Positions 1 through 7,809 of a stretch of 17,785 bases of DNA are shown here, piece after piece. Position 1 is the stretch's first letter, and each line of letters begins with the position of its first letter. This stretch comes from JBKJVQ01 sp046717125 (GTDB taxonomy: Bacteria > Pseudomonadota > Alphaproteobacteria > Rhizobiales > Methyloligellaceae): NCBI GenBank assembly GCA_046717125.1, contig JBKJVQ010000064.1, positions 1 to 17,785 of the forward strand. The letters run 5' to 3'. Both the position numbers and the translations under genes were made by a program. The notes beneath the pieces were generated by a model. It saw only the letters and a program-made list of their open reading frames with translations. It made no database searches and was not told the origin of the DNA.

Positions 1-1
1 C

Positions 2-199
2 GGTGAGATCTCGTGGCTGAAACCGACGCGGCCAGGCGACACGATCCGCGTCGTCAGCGAGGTGACGGAGATCGCGCCCTCGCGCTCGCGGCCCGACAGG
101 GGAATGGTGACGCTGAGGAGCGAGACGTTCAATCAGGACAGCGAACTCTTGCAGGTCATGACGGCCAATCTGGTCGTGCCGCGCCGCCTCTCAGCCTAG
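2..199 (+). CDS. MaoC-like hydratase/dehydratase, C-terminal fragment (5' end outside window)
   Basis: An open frame runs from the window edge to the TAG at 197-199 and gives about 65 residues, starting GEISWLKPTRPGDTI and ending RRLSA. The pattern W-x-KP-x-RPGD, followed by a strand with R/K-S-x-x-G and then a VxM-TANLVV-x-R ending, is typical of the last beta strands of the hot-dog fold of MaoC-family (R)-specific enoyl-CoA hydratases. The catalytic Asp/His part would lie upstream, outside the window, so activity and substrate cannot be judged. Its last 9 bases overlap the 3' end of the convergent DUF72 gene. Family assignment rests on this C-terminal signature alone. Confidence 0.7.
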   Translation, partial: GEISWLKPTRPGDTIRVVSEVTEIAPSRSRPDRGMVTLRSETFNQDSELLQVMTANLVVPRRLSA

Positions 200-1006
200 C
201 CGTTCGATCAGCGCCATCGCCGCGGCCGGGTTGCGCGCCGTCGCGCCCGAGATGACGGAGAGAAACACGTCGCGCGCCGTCTTGCCGGCCGGAGCCTTGC
301 CGACCGTGGCCAGATCGGCCGGAACCTCGCCTGCCGCCAGCGCCCGCGCCCGGGCGGCCCATGCGTCGAAAGCCTTGTCCGTATAGCCGAGAGCCTCCCC
401 TTCTTCCGAGCCCATAATGCGCAAGTAAGCGAAGGGCGCGGTCGGGTCGGCGATCTGCGGGTGGGCCGCGTCCCCGGCAATCACAATGCCGACGCCGTGC
501 TTGCGGGCCAGCGCGACAAAATCGGGCCCGGCGAAGCTCGCGTGCCGGACCTCGACGGCGTGGCGGATGGCCCGCCCCTCAACGCTTCCCGGCAACAGCG
601 AGAGAAATGCCTCGAAATCCTCGGCGTCGAATGTCTTCGTCGGCATCAACTGCCAATTGACGGGTCCGAGCTTGTTCTTGAGGGCCAACACGCCGCTGCC
701 GAAGAACCGTTCGATCGAGGAGCCCGCCTCGGCCAAGACGCGCCGGTTGGTGGCGAAGCGCGGCCCCTTCACCGCGAACACGAAATCGTTCGGCGTCTCA
801 TCATGCCATTTGGCGAAACTGGCGGGAGACTGGGAGCGATAATAGGTGCCGTTGATCTCGATCGAGGTGAGATGGCGGGCGGCGAATGAAAGTTCGTCCT
901 TCTGGGGGAGACCCTTTGGATAGAAATTTCCGCGCCATGGCGGATACGTCCAGCCGCCGATGCCGACGCGGATTTTGCCCAAGGCTGTCGATTTTCTTGG
1001 CGTCAC
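191..1006 (-). CDS. DUF72 domain protein (YecE-like)
   Basis: The 271-residue product is of normal length for the DUF72/YecE family, a TIM-barrel-like fold of unproven function. Visible family signatures are G-x-GGW-x-Y-PPWRG-x-FYP near residues 15-30, a SIEINGTYY strand near 48-56, W-x-x-x-TP-x-DFVFAVK-x-P near 67-82, and the internal LGPVNWQL and EVRHASF segments. The frame opens with GTG at 1006 without a clear ribosome site, so the start is uncertain; an in-frame stop at 1055-1057 limits extension. It lies 48 bp downstream of the response regulator on the same strand and may be co-transcribed with it. It converges on the MaoC fragment with a 9-bp overlap. No function is proposed. Confidence 0.88.
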   Translation of the reverse strand: MTPRKSTALGKIRVGIGGWTYPPWRGNFYPKGLPQKDELSFAARHLTSIEINGTYYRSQSPASFAKWHDETPNDFVFAVKGPRFATNRRVLAEAGSSIERFFGSGVLALKNKLGPVNWQLMPTKTFDAEDFEAFLSLLPGSVEGRAIRHAVEVRHASFAGPDFVALARKHGVGIVIAGDAAHPQIADPTAPFAYLRIMGSEEGEALGYTDKAFDAWAARARALAAGEVPADLATVGKAPAGKTARDVFLSVISGATARNPAAAMALIERLG

Positions 1007-1054
1007 GGCTGAACGTCTGGCGGAAATGCAGTCGGTCCTGGCGGAGGAAACCGA

Positions 1055-1441
1055 TCAGTCAGCGGGTCCGATGGATTTCAACAATTCGGCAAGTGCGTCC
1101 AGCTTGAACGGCTTTTGCAGGGTCTGCGTGTCGGCATAACGCGCATCGACGCCGGCCTCGCCGTACCCGGTCGCGATCGCGAACGGCACGCCCTGCTCCT
1201 GCAGGGCAGCCGCGACCGGCCAGGATGGCGTCTTGCCGAGATTGACGTCGAGGATCGCGGCATCGATGCCGCCCTCCTTGAGATGGGCGAGCGCCGCCTC
1301 GACGTCGTTTGCGGGTCCGACGACGACGTGACCCATATCGGTCAGCATGTCTTCGAGCAGCATCGCAATCAGCATCTCGTCCTCAACCACGAGCACGTTC
1401 ATGCCGGTCGGCGGGCTGACGGTCTCAGATAGGGATGCCAC
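1055..1441 (-). CDS. Single-domain response regulator (CheY-like, FAT GUY-like)
   Basis: A 128-residue receiver domain with no output domain. Acidic pocket residues are E20-D21, the phospho-acceptor is D65 in AAILDVNLG, the switch residue is T91 in AIATGYG, and the conserved lysine is K110 in QKPF. PFAIATGYG resembles the PFxFATGY signature of the alphaproteobacterial FAT GUY regulators, some of which act in general-stress phosphorelays; here Ile replaces the Phe. The GTG start at 1441 is preceded by AGGA about 8 bases upstream; an internal ATG at 1402 is the alternative start. It lies 118 bp downstream of the hybrid kinase on the same strand, so it is a plausible phosphotransfer partner, though cognate pairing is inference. 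Confidence 0.88.
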   Translation of the reverse strand: MASLSETVSPPTGMNVLVVEDEMLIAMLLEDMLTDMGHVVVGPANDVEAALAHLKEGGIDAAILDVNLGKTPSWPVAAALQEQGVPFAIATGYGEAGVDARYADTQTLQKPFKLDALAELLKSIGPAD

Positions 1442-1515
1442 ATCTTAATCCTGAGAATACAAGGCCTCGACAGACTCAGGTAACGCCACCCGTACCGTTT
1501 GCAAATAGCGAATGA

Positions 1516-1531
1516 TGCACCGCAAGGTGCA
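1516..1531. other. Short hairpin between kinase and regulator genes
   Basis: TGCACC (1516-1521) and GGTGCA (1526-1531) form a 6-bp perfect dyad with a four-base loop, inside the 118-bp gap between the hybrid kinase stop and the response regulator start. On the minus strand there is no T-run after it, so it is not a convincing terminator. It could be an attenuating stem or a protein-binding site. Nothing else stands out in the gap except the AGGA ribosome site of the regulator. Confidence 0.3.
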
Positions 1532-1559
1532 CGCGCCAGGCTTTGCGCCTCACAAAGCT

Positions 1560-4500
1560 TCACTCTTCGCCGTCGAGAATATCCCTGATCCTGGTGGCGA
1601 GCGCAGCATAAGTATACGGCTTGCCGATCAGCTCGACGCCCTGTTCCAACCGCCCCTGGTGCACGATCGCGTTACGTGCGTAGCCCGTTGTGAACAGGAC
1701 TTTGAGATCCGGACGCAGCAGGCTCGCCTGCTCGGCAAGGTCGCGGCCCGTCATGCCGCCGGGGAGGATGACGTCGGTGAAGAGGAGATCGATGCCCGGC
1801 GTGCGGGCGAGAAGGCGCAACGCCGTCGGACCGTCATGGGCTTCGATGACCTTGTATCCGAGCTCCCGCAAAATCTCGACGGACAGCGCGCGCACATCCT
1901 CATGATCTTCGACGACGAGGATCGTCTCTTCGCGCGATCCGTCGAGCACGCGATGCGGATGCTCGATGTCGGGCTCGTCCTTGTCACCCGCATGGCGCGG
2001 AAAGTAGAGCTTGACGGTGGTGCCGTCGCTCCGCTCGCTGTGGATCTTCACGTGCCCGCCGGACTGCTTGACGAAGCCGTAGACCTGGCTGAGGCCGAGG
2101 CCTGTTCCCTGTCCAACGTCCTTGGTCGTGAAGAACGGTTCGAACACACGGTCGATAATATTTCTTTCGATGCCCGTCCCCGTGTCGCTCACGCAGATCA
2201 ACACATATTGACCGGGCATGACTTCGGCGTGCGTCGTTGCGTAGGCCTCGTCGAGCTGGGAATTGGTGGTCTCGATCGTCAGCTTGCCGCCTTCCGGCAT
2301 GGCGTCGCGCGCATTAACCGCGAGATTCAAAAGGGCGTTCTCAAGCTGGCTCGGATCGACCTCTATGCGCCAGAGGTCCGACGCGAGCACCGTCTCGATC
2401 GTGATCGTCTCGCCGAGCGACCGGTGCATCAATTCCGACATGCCGCCTATGAGCTTGTTCAGATCGATGGATTTGGGAGCGAGCGGCTGACGCCGTGAGA
2501 AAGCCAGCAGACGCTGCGTCAGGGTGGCGGCGCGGTTCGCGCCCTTGAGCGCGCTGTCGGTCGTGCGCCGCATCCGGTCCGCGTCGTCCGGGAGCTGACG
2601 GTTCAGCATTTCGAGATTGCCGACAACGACCGTCAGAAGATTGTTGAAATCGTGCGCAATGCCGCCCGTGAGCTGGCCCACCGCCTCCATTTTCTGTGCA
2701 TGGCGCAATGCGCCTTCCGTTTCCCGCAGGGCCTTTTCCTGCGCCCGCATCTCGGTCATGTCGCGGCCGACGCCGTGCAGCACGAGACCCGACGGATCGA
2801 GTGACAGCCGCCATGCGACGGTCCGCCAATCGCCATCGGCGGTCGCCACCCGGTTTTCAAATCGCACTGGGCGTCCCGTCACGCGAAGCTCGTCGAGCTG
2901 CGACAACACGGCTCCGAGATCGTCGGGATGCACGAGATCGGCGTAAGGCATTTCCAGCAGGGTGACGCGATCGAAACCCAGCACGACGGTCCAAGACGGG
3001 TTTACCGCAAGCAGCCGGCCCTTAAAGTCGGCCGTGACAAGGAGATCCTCGCTCAAATCCCAGATGCGGTCGCGTTCGCGCGTGCGGTCCGCCACCTGCC
3101 GGGCCAATTCCTCCCGAAGTTCGCCATGCAGCTTACGCGCCTCGACGATGTCGTCGATATCGGTGCAGGCGCCCATCCAGCGCGCGATGCGCCCCTCCGC
3201 GTCGCGCACCGGGTGGGCGCGGCAGAGAACCCAGCGCAAGGCGCCGCTTCGATGACGCAGCCGGCACTCGACCTCAAAATTGTCGCCGCTTTCGAGCGAG
3301 TGACGCCACAGAGCCCAGACACGCTGCTGCTCCTCGGGGTGGAACATGTCGTACCACGCCTCGCTGTCGGTCGAACCTTCGGGCACGCCGGTAAAGGCAT
3401 ACCACTGAGGGTTGTAGTAATCGTGGAACCCGTCGGGTCTTGTCGACCACACCATCTGCGGCATCGATTCGGCGATGGCGCGAAACTTCGCCTCGCTCTG
3501 ACGCAGCGCTTCGCGGGCTTCGATCTCGTCCGTGACGTCGGCATTGGTGCCGAACCAGCGGGCCACCGTTCCAGACGCGTCATGGATCGGCACGATGCGC
3601 GTGAGGAACATGCGGAAAACACCGTCCGCGCGGCGCAAGGGGAAGGTCATCTCGAACGGCTCGCCGGTTTCGAGCGAGCGTATCCAGCGCTCCTTGACCG
3701 CTGGGAGCAAGTCCGGATCGTGGACGCTCTCCCAGCCCCAGCCCTCCTGCTCTTCGAAGGATAGGCCGGTAAATTCGTACCAGCGGCGGTTGTACCAGAA
3801 GATGTGGCCGTCCGAGCGCGCCATCCAGCACAGGGTCGGGATATTGTCGGCGAGCGCCCTGAACTCTTCGGTACGGCGCATGAGATCGGTTGTATCGATC
3901 TGCAAACCGTCCCAGACGACGAGATCGTCGTCGAGGAGGCGTGGCGACGCAACGATCCGCGTCCAGCGCTCCTCGCCCGTATCGGCGCGCCTGATCGGCA
4001 CTTCGATATCGAGCTGCGTCATGTTGCGCAGCGCGGCCCTCTCGGCCTGCTCGAACCCGGATTGATATTCGGAGAGGACGAGCTGCAACGGGATCGAGGC
4101 ATCCGTCATAATCTCGCCCGCGCTCACGCCGAGAAGCCGCGCGCAGCCCTGCGAGGCGTAGGCGAAGCGCCGGCGGCGTCCGTCCGGCGTCATGGTGAGC
4201 CGGTACACCCACCCCTTCTCCAGATTGTCGGCCAGCGCCCGCAACTGCGTTTCGGATTCCTGCACGGACCGCTCCGCGACGATCCGGGCGGTGTCGTCAC
4301 TGAGCGTCAGGACCGATCCGAGCCGCTTGCCGCCCAGCGAGACGACCGGCCCGGCATTGCCGATCGCCAGCACGTTCGATCCATCCGGGCGCCGGATGCG
4401 CCAGCGCGCGCCAACGCTCGTTTCGCCGCGCAGAACCGCGCGGGCGAGCGGCAGCTCTTCGGGCGGATACGGGCGGCCGTCCTCGGTGAAGAGATGGTAA

Positions 4501-5237
4501 GTATCCGAATAGTCCTTCGGCGCGACGTTGAGTGCCGATACGCCGTGGATGCGCGCCGCCGCGTCGTTGACGAAGACGATGCGTCCTTCCGCGTCGGTGA
4601 CGATCACGCCCTCGGCAAGCTGGTTGAGGATGGCCACCTGTTCAGTCGCCGCTTCAATTGCCTGCGTGTTGGCGGAGCGTAATTCCTGTTCGATCGCCTT
4701 TTGGTCCGCCAGCGCCCGGCCAAGCGTCATCAGCTTCACTGTCTGACGCGCCAGCATCTTGAGTGCGCGCATCTGCGACGCGTCGAGACCGTCGGGGCGC
4801 GGCGCGGGATCGAGCACGCAAAGTGTACCCAGCGGCAAGCCGTCTTCGTCGATCAGAAGCGCGCCGGCATAGAAGCGCAGCTTCGGTTCATTCTTCACGA
4901 GCGGAAGGTCGGCGAGACGCGGATCTTGCGCGAGATCCGGCACGACGAATACCGGATCCGTCTGGCGGACCGCATGGTTGCAAACGGATTCAGACAGGGG
5001 CGTCTCGCGGATGCCGAGTCCGACCTCCGACTTGATCCATATACGGTCCGAATCAACGAGCGAGACGGCGGACACGCGCGCGCGGCAGATGTCGGCCGCA
5101 AGCTTAGTCAGGTCGTCGAAAGCCTCATCGGGCTTGTTTTCGATAATGTTGAAGCGCGCCAGCGCCGCGACGCGCTCGGATTCCGTCCAGTCGCTTCTCA
5201 GGCGCTGCGAGGAGGAGAAGGCGATGTCGTCGTTCAC
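1560..5237 (-). CDS. Soluble hybrid sensor histidine kinase: GAF - 5 PAS - HisKA - HATPase - REC
   Basis: A 1225-residue multidomain sensor with no membrane segment, so it senses a cytoplasmic signal. Approximate order: GAF 38-173; PAS 203-320, 332-455, 457-575, 583-700 and 722-835; HisKA with phospho-acceptor H862 in GGIAHDFNNLL; HATPase with N-box N975 in LAVNARDAM, G1 box DTGTGI, F box FEPFFTTK and G2 box GQGTGLGLS; then a receiver with D1155 in LLFTDVILPGG. All catalytic boxes look intact. Modules 3 and 4 are of the PAS_3 type (WY-x-x-x-WYEFTG and YYNPQWYAFTG) and resemble each other, suggesting tandem duplication. The frame opens with GTG, with GGAG 9 bases upstream. The attached receiver implies a phosphorelay, perhaps ending on the nearby single-domain regulator. 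The ligand is unknown. Confidence 0.93.
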   Translation of the reverse strand: MNDDIAFSSSQRLRSDWTESERVAALARFNIIENKPDEAFDDLTKLAADICRARVSAVSLVDSDRIWIKSEVGLGIRETPLSESVCNHAVRQTDPVFVVPDLAQDPRLADLPLVKNEPKLRFYAGALLIDEDGLPLGTLCVLDPAPRPDGLDASQMRALKMLARQTVKLMTLGRALADQKAIEQELRSANTQAIEAATEQVAILNQLAEGVIVTDAEGRIVFVNDAAARIHGVSALNVAPKDYSDTYHLFTEDGRPYPPEELPLARAVLRGETSVGARWRIRRPDGSNVLAIGNAGPVVSLGGKRLGSVLTLSDDTARIVAERSVQESETQLRALADNLEKGWVYRLTMTPDGRRRRFAYASQGCARLLGVSAGEIMTDASIPLQLVLSEYQSGFEQAERAALRNMTQLDIEVPIRRADTGEERWTRIVASPRLLDDDLVVWDGLQIDTTDLMRRTEEFRALADNIPTLCWMARSDGHIFWYNRRWYEFTGLSFEEQEGWGWESVHDPDLLPAVKERWIRSLETGEPFEMTFPLRRADGVFRMFLTRIVPIHDASGTVARWFGTNADVTDEIEAREALRQSEAKFRAIAESMPQMVWSTRPDGFHDYYNPQWYAFTGVPEGSTDSEAWYDMFHPEEQQRVWALWRHSLESGDNFEVECRLRHRSGALRWVLCRAHPVRDAEGRIARWMGACTDIDDIVEARKLHGELREELARQVADRTRERDRIWDLSEDLLVTADFKGRLLAVNPSWTVVLGFDRVTLLEMPYADLVHPDDLGAVLSQLDELRVTGRPVRFENRVATADGDWRTVAWRLSLDPSGLVLHGVGRDMTEMRAQEKALRETEGALRHAQKMEAVGQLTGGIAHDFNNLLTVVVGNLEMLNRQLPDDADRMRRTTDSALKGANRAATLTQRLLAFSRRQPLAPKSIDLNKLIGGMSELMHRSLGETITIETVLASDLWRIEVDPSQLENALLNLAVNARDAMPEGGKLTIETTNSQLDEAYATTHAEVMPGQYVLICVSDTGTGIERNIIDRVFEPFFTTKDVGQGTGLGLSQVYGFVKQSGGHVKIHSERSDGTTVKLYFPRHAGDKDEPDIEHPHRVLDGSREETILVVEDHEDVRALSVEILRELGYKVIEAHDGPTALRLLARTPGIDLLFTDVILPGGMTGRDLAEQASLLRPDLKVLFTTGYARNAIVHQGRLEQGVELIGKPYTYAALATRIRDILDGEE

Positions 5238-5292
5238 CTCTCGAAACTCCCGATACCGCGCCGGGGTTGCCTTTATCGCCCAGCGCCCATTG

Positions 5293-5319
5293 CAAAAGAG
5301 CCCGCGGCGTGCGCGGGCT
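5293..5319 (-). terminator. Intrinsic terminator of the Pmp3-like gene
   Basis: The arms 5299-5306 (AGCCCGCG) and 5312-5319 (CGCGGGCT) form a perfect 8-bp GC-rich stem with a 5-base loop. On the minus strand the stem is followed by CTTTTGC. It lies about 35 bases past the stop of the small membrane-protein gene and before the hybrid kinase start. It therefore separates the two transcription units. Confidence 0.8.
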
Positions 5320-5353
5320 CCTAGCTACAATCCTGACGTGCCTTGGATCAAGG

Positions 5354-5638
5354 TCAGACGCGCGTGGAGTCGAGACTGTGCGAGCCGGCGGGACGTTTCC
5401 ACGACGGCGGCGGACCGTGGCGCTCGATCGCGTCGACGATTTGGCGGTGCTTCCGGTCTTCGCGCTGCATCCAGACCGCGATCACCGCATGGGCCGATGG
5501 CACGAAGAAAATGGGCGGGAAGATCAGACCCAGCAGAAAGCAGGGCACGATGATCACCGCGTTGAAAATCGCCGCGAAGAGCTGTCCGTTGAGCAGAAGC
5601 CCGAGCGGCGGCAAAAGGGCGGCGACGATATAGATCAT
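5354..5638 (-). CDS. Pmp3/YqaE-like small membrane protein
   Basis: The 94-residue product has two strongly hydrophobic helices (about residues 2-25 and 27-53) holding the ALLPPLG-x-LL motif and a late HAVIAVW, matching the Pmp3/YqaE (UPF0057) pattern of a helical hairpin. Family members are usually near 52 residues. This one adds a charged, probably cytoplasmic tail of about 40 residues (QREDRKHRQIVDAIERHG and a Pro-rich end). A clear ribosome site, GGAG, lies 6 bases before the ATG at 5638. A terminator follows the gene at 5293-5319. It is 74 bp downstream of truA on the same strand but likely has its own signals. Some eukaryotic homologues affect membrane potential and salt tolerance; its role here is not known. 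Confidence 0.65.
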   Translation of the reverse strand: MIYIVAALLPPLGLLLNGQLFAAIFNAVIIVPCFLLGLIFPPIFFVPSAHAVIAVWMQREDRKHRQIVDAIERHGPPPSWKRPAGSHSLDSTRV

Positions 5639-5652
5639 GATGGTCTCCAGTT

Positions 5653-5670
5653 GCGCGGATGTTTCCGCGC
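5653..5670. other. Hairpin in the leader of the Pmp3-like gene
   Basis: GCGCGGA (5653-5659) and TCCGCGC (5664-5670) form a perfect 7-bp stem with a 4-base loop, placed between the truA stop and the ribosome site of the small membrane-protein gene. No T-run follows on either strand. It could be a structured 5' leader, an mRNA-stabilising end for truA, or a weak terminator. Evidence is the dyad only. Confidence 0.35.
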
Positions 5671-5712
5671 CTCACATGTAGGTGCGCCGCGTCCGGAGAC
5701 AATCGTTTCGCC

Positions 5713-6450
5713 TCAATAATCGACCCGGACGAGGTAGAGGCCATCAGGCGGAGCAACGGGACCGCAGCGGGCACGGTCGCGTGCGTGGAGAGCTGCCGCC
5801 AGATCCGAAGCCGTCCATGCGCCGCGGCCAACCTCCATCAGCGAGCCGACCATGGACCGCACCTGATTGTGCAGGAACGAGCGGGCGGACGCGAAGAGGA
5901 CGATCTCATGGCCCTCACGCGCGACGTCGAGCCGGTCAAGCGTTTTGACCGGCGATTTCGCCTGACACTCGGCGGCGCGGAAGGTCGTGAAATCGTGGTT
6001 CCCGACCAACGCCTGCGCCGCCTCGTGCATGACCCCCGCGTCGAGCGGTACGGCTACGCGCCAGACCCGCCCGCGGTCCAGCGCGAGCGGGCTGCGGCGA
6101 TCGAGGATGCGATACAGGTAATGCCGCGTGACCGCCGAGAAGCGCGCATCGAACGTATCGTCGACGCGCTCGCAGGAAAGGATCGAGACCGGGTCCGGCC
6201 GGAGATGAGCGTTGAGCGCATCGCGCAGCCGGCCAGGCGCCCAGTCGCGACCGAGGTCGAGATGCGCGGCTTGGCCGAGCGCATGCACGCCGCCATCAGT
6301 GCGCCCGGCGCCTCTGGGGAGAATTAGCTCTCCCGTCAGCGCCGCCACGGCCGCGCCGATCCGCGCCTGCACCGACGGCCCGTTGGACTGCGCCTGCCAG
6401 CCGACAAAGGGCGCGCCGTCATATTCGATGGTGAGCTTGAAGCGCGGCAT
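5713..6450 (-). CDS. truA: tRNA pseudouridine(38-40) synthase TruA
   Basis: TruA converts uridines 38, 39 and 40 of the tRNA anticodon arm to pseudouridine. The 245-residue product has the full family length. Diagnostic features are the N-terminal KLTIEYDG-x-x-F-x-GWQ-Q segment, the catalytic aspartate D52 in GRTDGGVHA (most family members have Ala where Gly follows the Asp), the RHYLYRI strand, the HDFTTFRA segment and the late FLHNQVRSMVG. The ATG at 6450 shares one base with the stop of the upstream acetyltransferase (TGATG), indicating translational coupling in the methyltransferase - GNAT - truA cluster. Orthology is secure from the motifs. Confidence 0.96.
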   Translation of the reverse strand: MPRFKLTIEYDGAPFVGWQAQSNGPSVQARIGAAVAALTGELILPRGAGRTDGGVHALGQAAHLDLGRDWAPGRLRDALNAHLRPDPVSILSCERVDDTFDARFSAVTRHYLYRILDRRSPLALDRGRVWRVAVPLDAGVMHEAAQALVGNHDFTTFRAAECQAKSPVKTLDRLDVAREGHEIVLFASARSFLHNQVRSMVGSLMEVGRGAWTASDLAAALHARDRARCGPVAPPDGLYLVRVDY

Positions 6451-6950
6451 CAGCCGAACACCGCAAAGGCTCGGGGCTCGATCAGCTCTCCCTGAACTGG
6501 CTCGGCAGAGTACGGCAGAAATTGGAGCGCGGGGCCTGCGAAGCGTGAACTGAGCTGAGTGGCGGCGCGGGCGTCGAAACCGAAGCGGCGGTAAAAGGCC
6601 GGATCGCCCAGGACGATCATGCCGTCGAGACCCGACGCATGCGCTTGGTTGAGCGCGGCGCGAATGAGCCCCGTGCCCAGACCTTGAGCTTGATGCTCCG
6701 GCCTGACGCCGACAGGTGCCAGCCAGCCGAGTTTCAGGTGCGCCGAACCTACAATACCCGCTGGACCGATCGCGATATGGCCGACGACGACGTTCCCAGA
6801 CTGGGCGACGAGCGAGACGAGAAGCTCGCCTTCTTCGCGCAGGCGGTCGACGAGCTGCGCTTCGAGTTCGCCGCCGAAGACCGCGCGATGTGTGGCCGCA
6901 ATCGGCTCTGCGTCGCCGGGCTTCTCCGCGCGTATCTCGAACCCGGCCAC
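6450..6950 (-). CDS. GNAT family N-acetyltransferase (YhbS-like)
   Basis: About 166 residues. FEIRAEKPGDAEPI near the N-terminus is the usual first strand and helix of GNAT enzymes. The acetyl-CoA loop is seen as VRPEHQAQGLGTGLI (Q/R-x-x-G-x-G near residues 87-92), followed by VLGDPAFYRRFGF, a segment typical of the YhbS-like subgroup. These enzymes transfer an acetyl group to a small molecule or protein; the substrate cannot be told. The start is uncertain: GTG at 6950 leaves no overlap with the upstream methyltransferase stop, while an earlier in-frame GTG at 6974 would overlap it by 22 bases. Neither has a good ribosome site. The stop overlaps the truA start by one base. Confidence 0.85.
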   Translation of the reverse strand: MAGFEIRAEKPGDAEPIAATHRAVFGGELEAQLVDRLREEGELLVSLVAQSGNVVVGHIAIGPAGIVGSAHLKLGWLAPVGVRPEHQAQGLGTGLIRAALNQAHASGLDGMIVLGDPAFYRRFGFDARAATQLSSRFAGPALQFLPYSAEPVQGELIEPRAFAVFG

Positions 6951-6952
6951 GA

Positions 6953-7783
6953 TCAACCCGGCAGCCGCTTCCACGCGGCGATCAAGAGCGGCGAGAGTGT
7001 GTAACGGGTCGGGTCTCTGCCCGCTTCCGCCATGTCTTCCCCGAACGCGCGGGCGCGCGTTTCGGTTGTCAGTCCGAGGGCAAGCGCGGCCGGGACGAGG
7101 CCGCTATAGACGCCCGTGATATTGGCGGCGGCGGATGCGAGCGGCGCAAACCTGACCTCTGAATGAAAGCCGTCCGGCTCTCCCAAACCCGCCGCGCGGA
7201 ACAGGGCCGGCAGGTTGCGACCGACCCGCATGCCCCTGTCATGCGCCTTGAAGACGCCCTCGAAAACGCGCCGGAACTCCTCCCAAGCCGGGAAATGCGG
7301 CTCGACATCAAGCGAGGCAAAATCATACTCCTGCGCGACGACGATGCCGCCGGGCTTCGTCCAGCCGACCATCTTCCGGAGTGCGGCGACGGGATCGTTC
7401 AGGTGCAGCAGGGTGATGCGCGTGAAGGCAAGGTCGAACGGGCCGTGTGAGATGTCGGTCACGTCGAAAATGTCGGCCGTGACATAGTTGTAGCGCGCCG
7501 TACCTGAGCTTCTGATTCTCGCCAGCGCCGCCTTGCCGATCGCGGGGTCGACATCGACGCCCACGACAATGCCTTCGGGACCCACGGCCTCGCCGAGGAC
7601 GCGCATCGTTTCGCCCGGCCCTGATCCGATATCGAGACAGCTCATGCCGGGCGCGATGCCGGCGCGGGCGAGCGCACGGCGCGTCGCGCCCTCCCAGGCC
7701 CGCGCCTGCGCACGCAGGCGGTCGTATTCTTCTGGCGTACGGGCATGGACGTAACCGTCCGGGTTTGGCGCTGCCTTTGTCAT
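6953..7783 (-). CDS. Class I SAM-dependent methyltransferase
   Basis: The 276-residue Rossmann-fold methyltransferase shows motif I LDIGSGPG at residues 50-57, the acidic ribose-binding residue in VVGVDVDP (D77), TADIFD near 103-107 and the motif IV-like FDLAFTRITLLHL near 116-128. This resembles the UbiE/Methyltransf_25 group acting on small molecules, but the substrate is not predictable. It is the first gene of a leftward cluster with GNAT and truA. The ATG at 7783 is only 26 bp from the divergent AlkB start, so the two genes must share or interleave promoter sequence. No strong ribosome site is seen upstream. Confidence 0.88.
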   Translation of the reverse strand: MTKAAPNPDGYVHARTPEEYDRLRAQARAWEGATRRALARAGIAPGMSCLDIGSGPGETMRVLGEAVGPEGIVVGVDVDPAIGKAALARIRSSGTARYNYVTADIFDVTDISHGPFDLAFTRITLLHLNDPVAALRKMVGWTKPGGIVVAQEYDFASLDVEPHFPAWEEFRRVFEGVFKAHDRGMRVGRNLPALFRAAGLGEPDGFHSEVRFAPLASAAANITGVYSGLVPAALALGLTTETRARAFGEDMAEAGRDPTRYTLSPLLIAAWKRLPG

Positions 7784-7809
7784 GGGGGCGCGGCGCGTAT
7801 AGAGAGAAT

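Noticed and set aside
960..1139. Small plus-strand frame across the DUF72/regulator gap reading like ERLAEMQSVLAEET
   Set aside because: It looks protein-like for a short part, but most of it is antisense to two real genes, it has no upstream ribosome site, and its end reads poorly. Chance is the simpler view.
1512..2498. Long plus-strand open frame opposite the hybrid kinase receiver and ATPase domains
   Set aside because: It is a GC-driven mirror of a clearly coding minus-strand gene; its product has no recognisable motif. The same holds for the plus-strand frames at 2928-3764 and 3804-4682.
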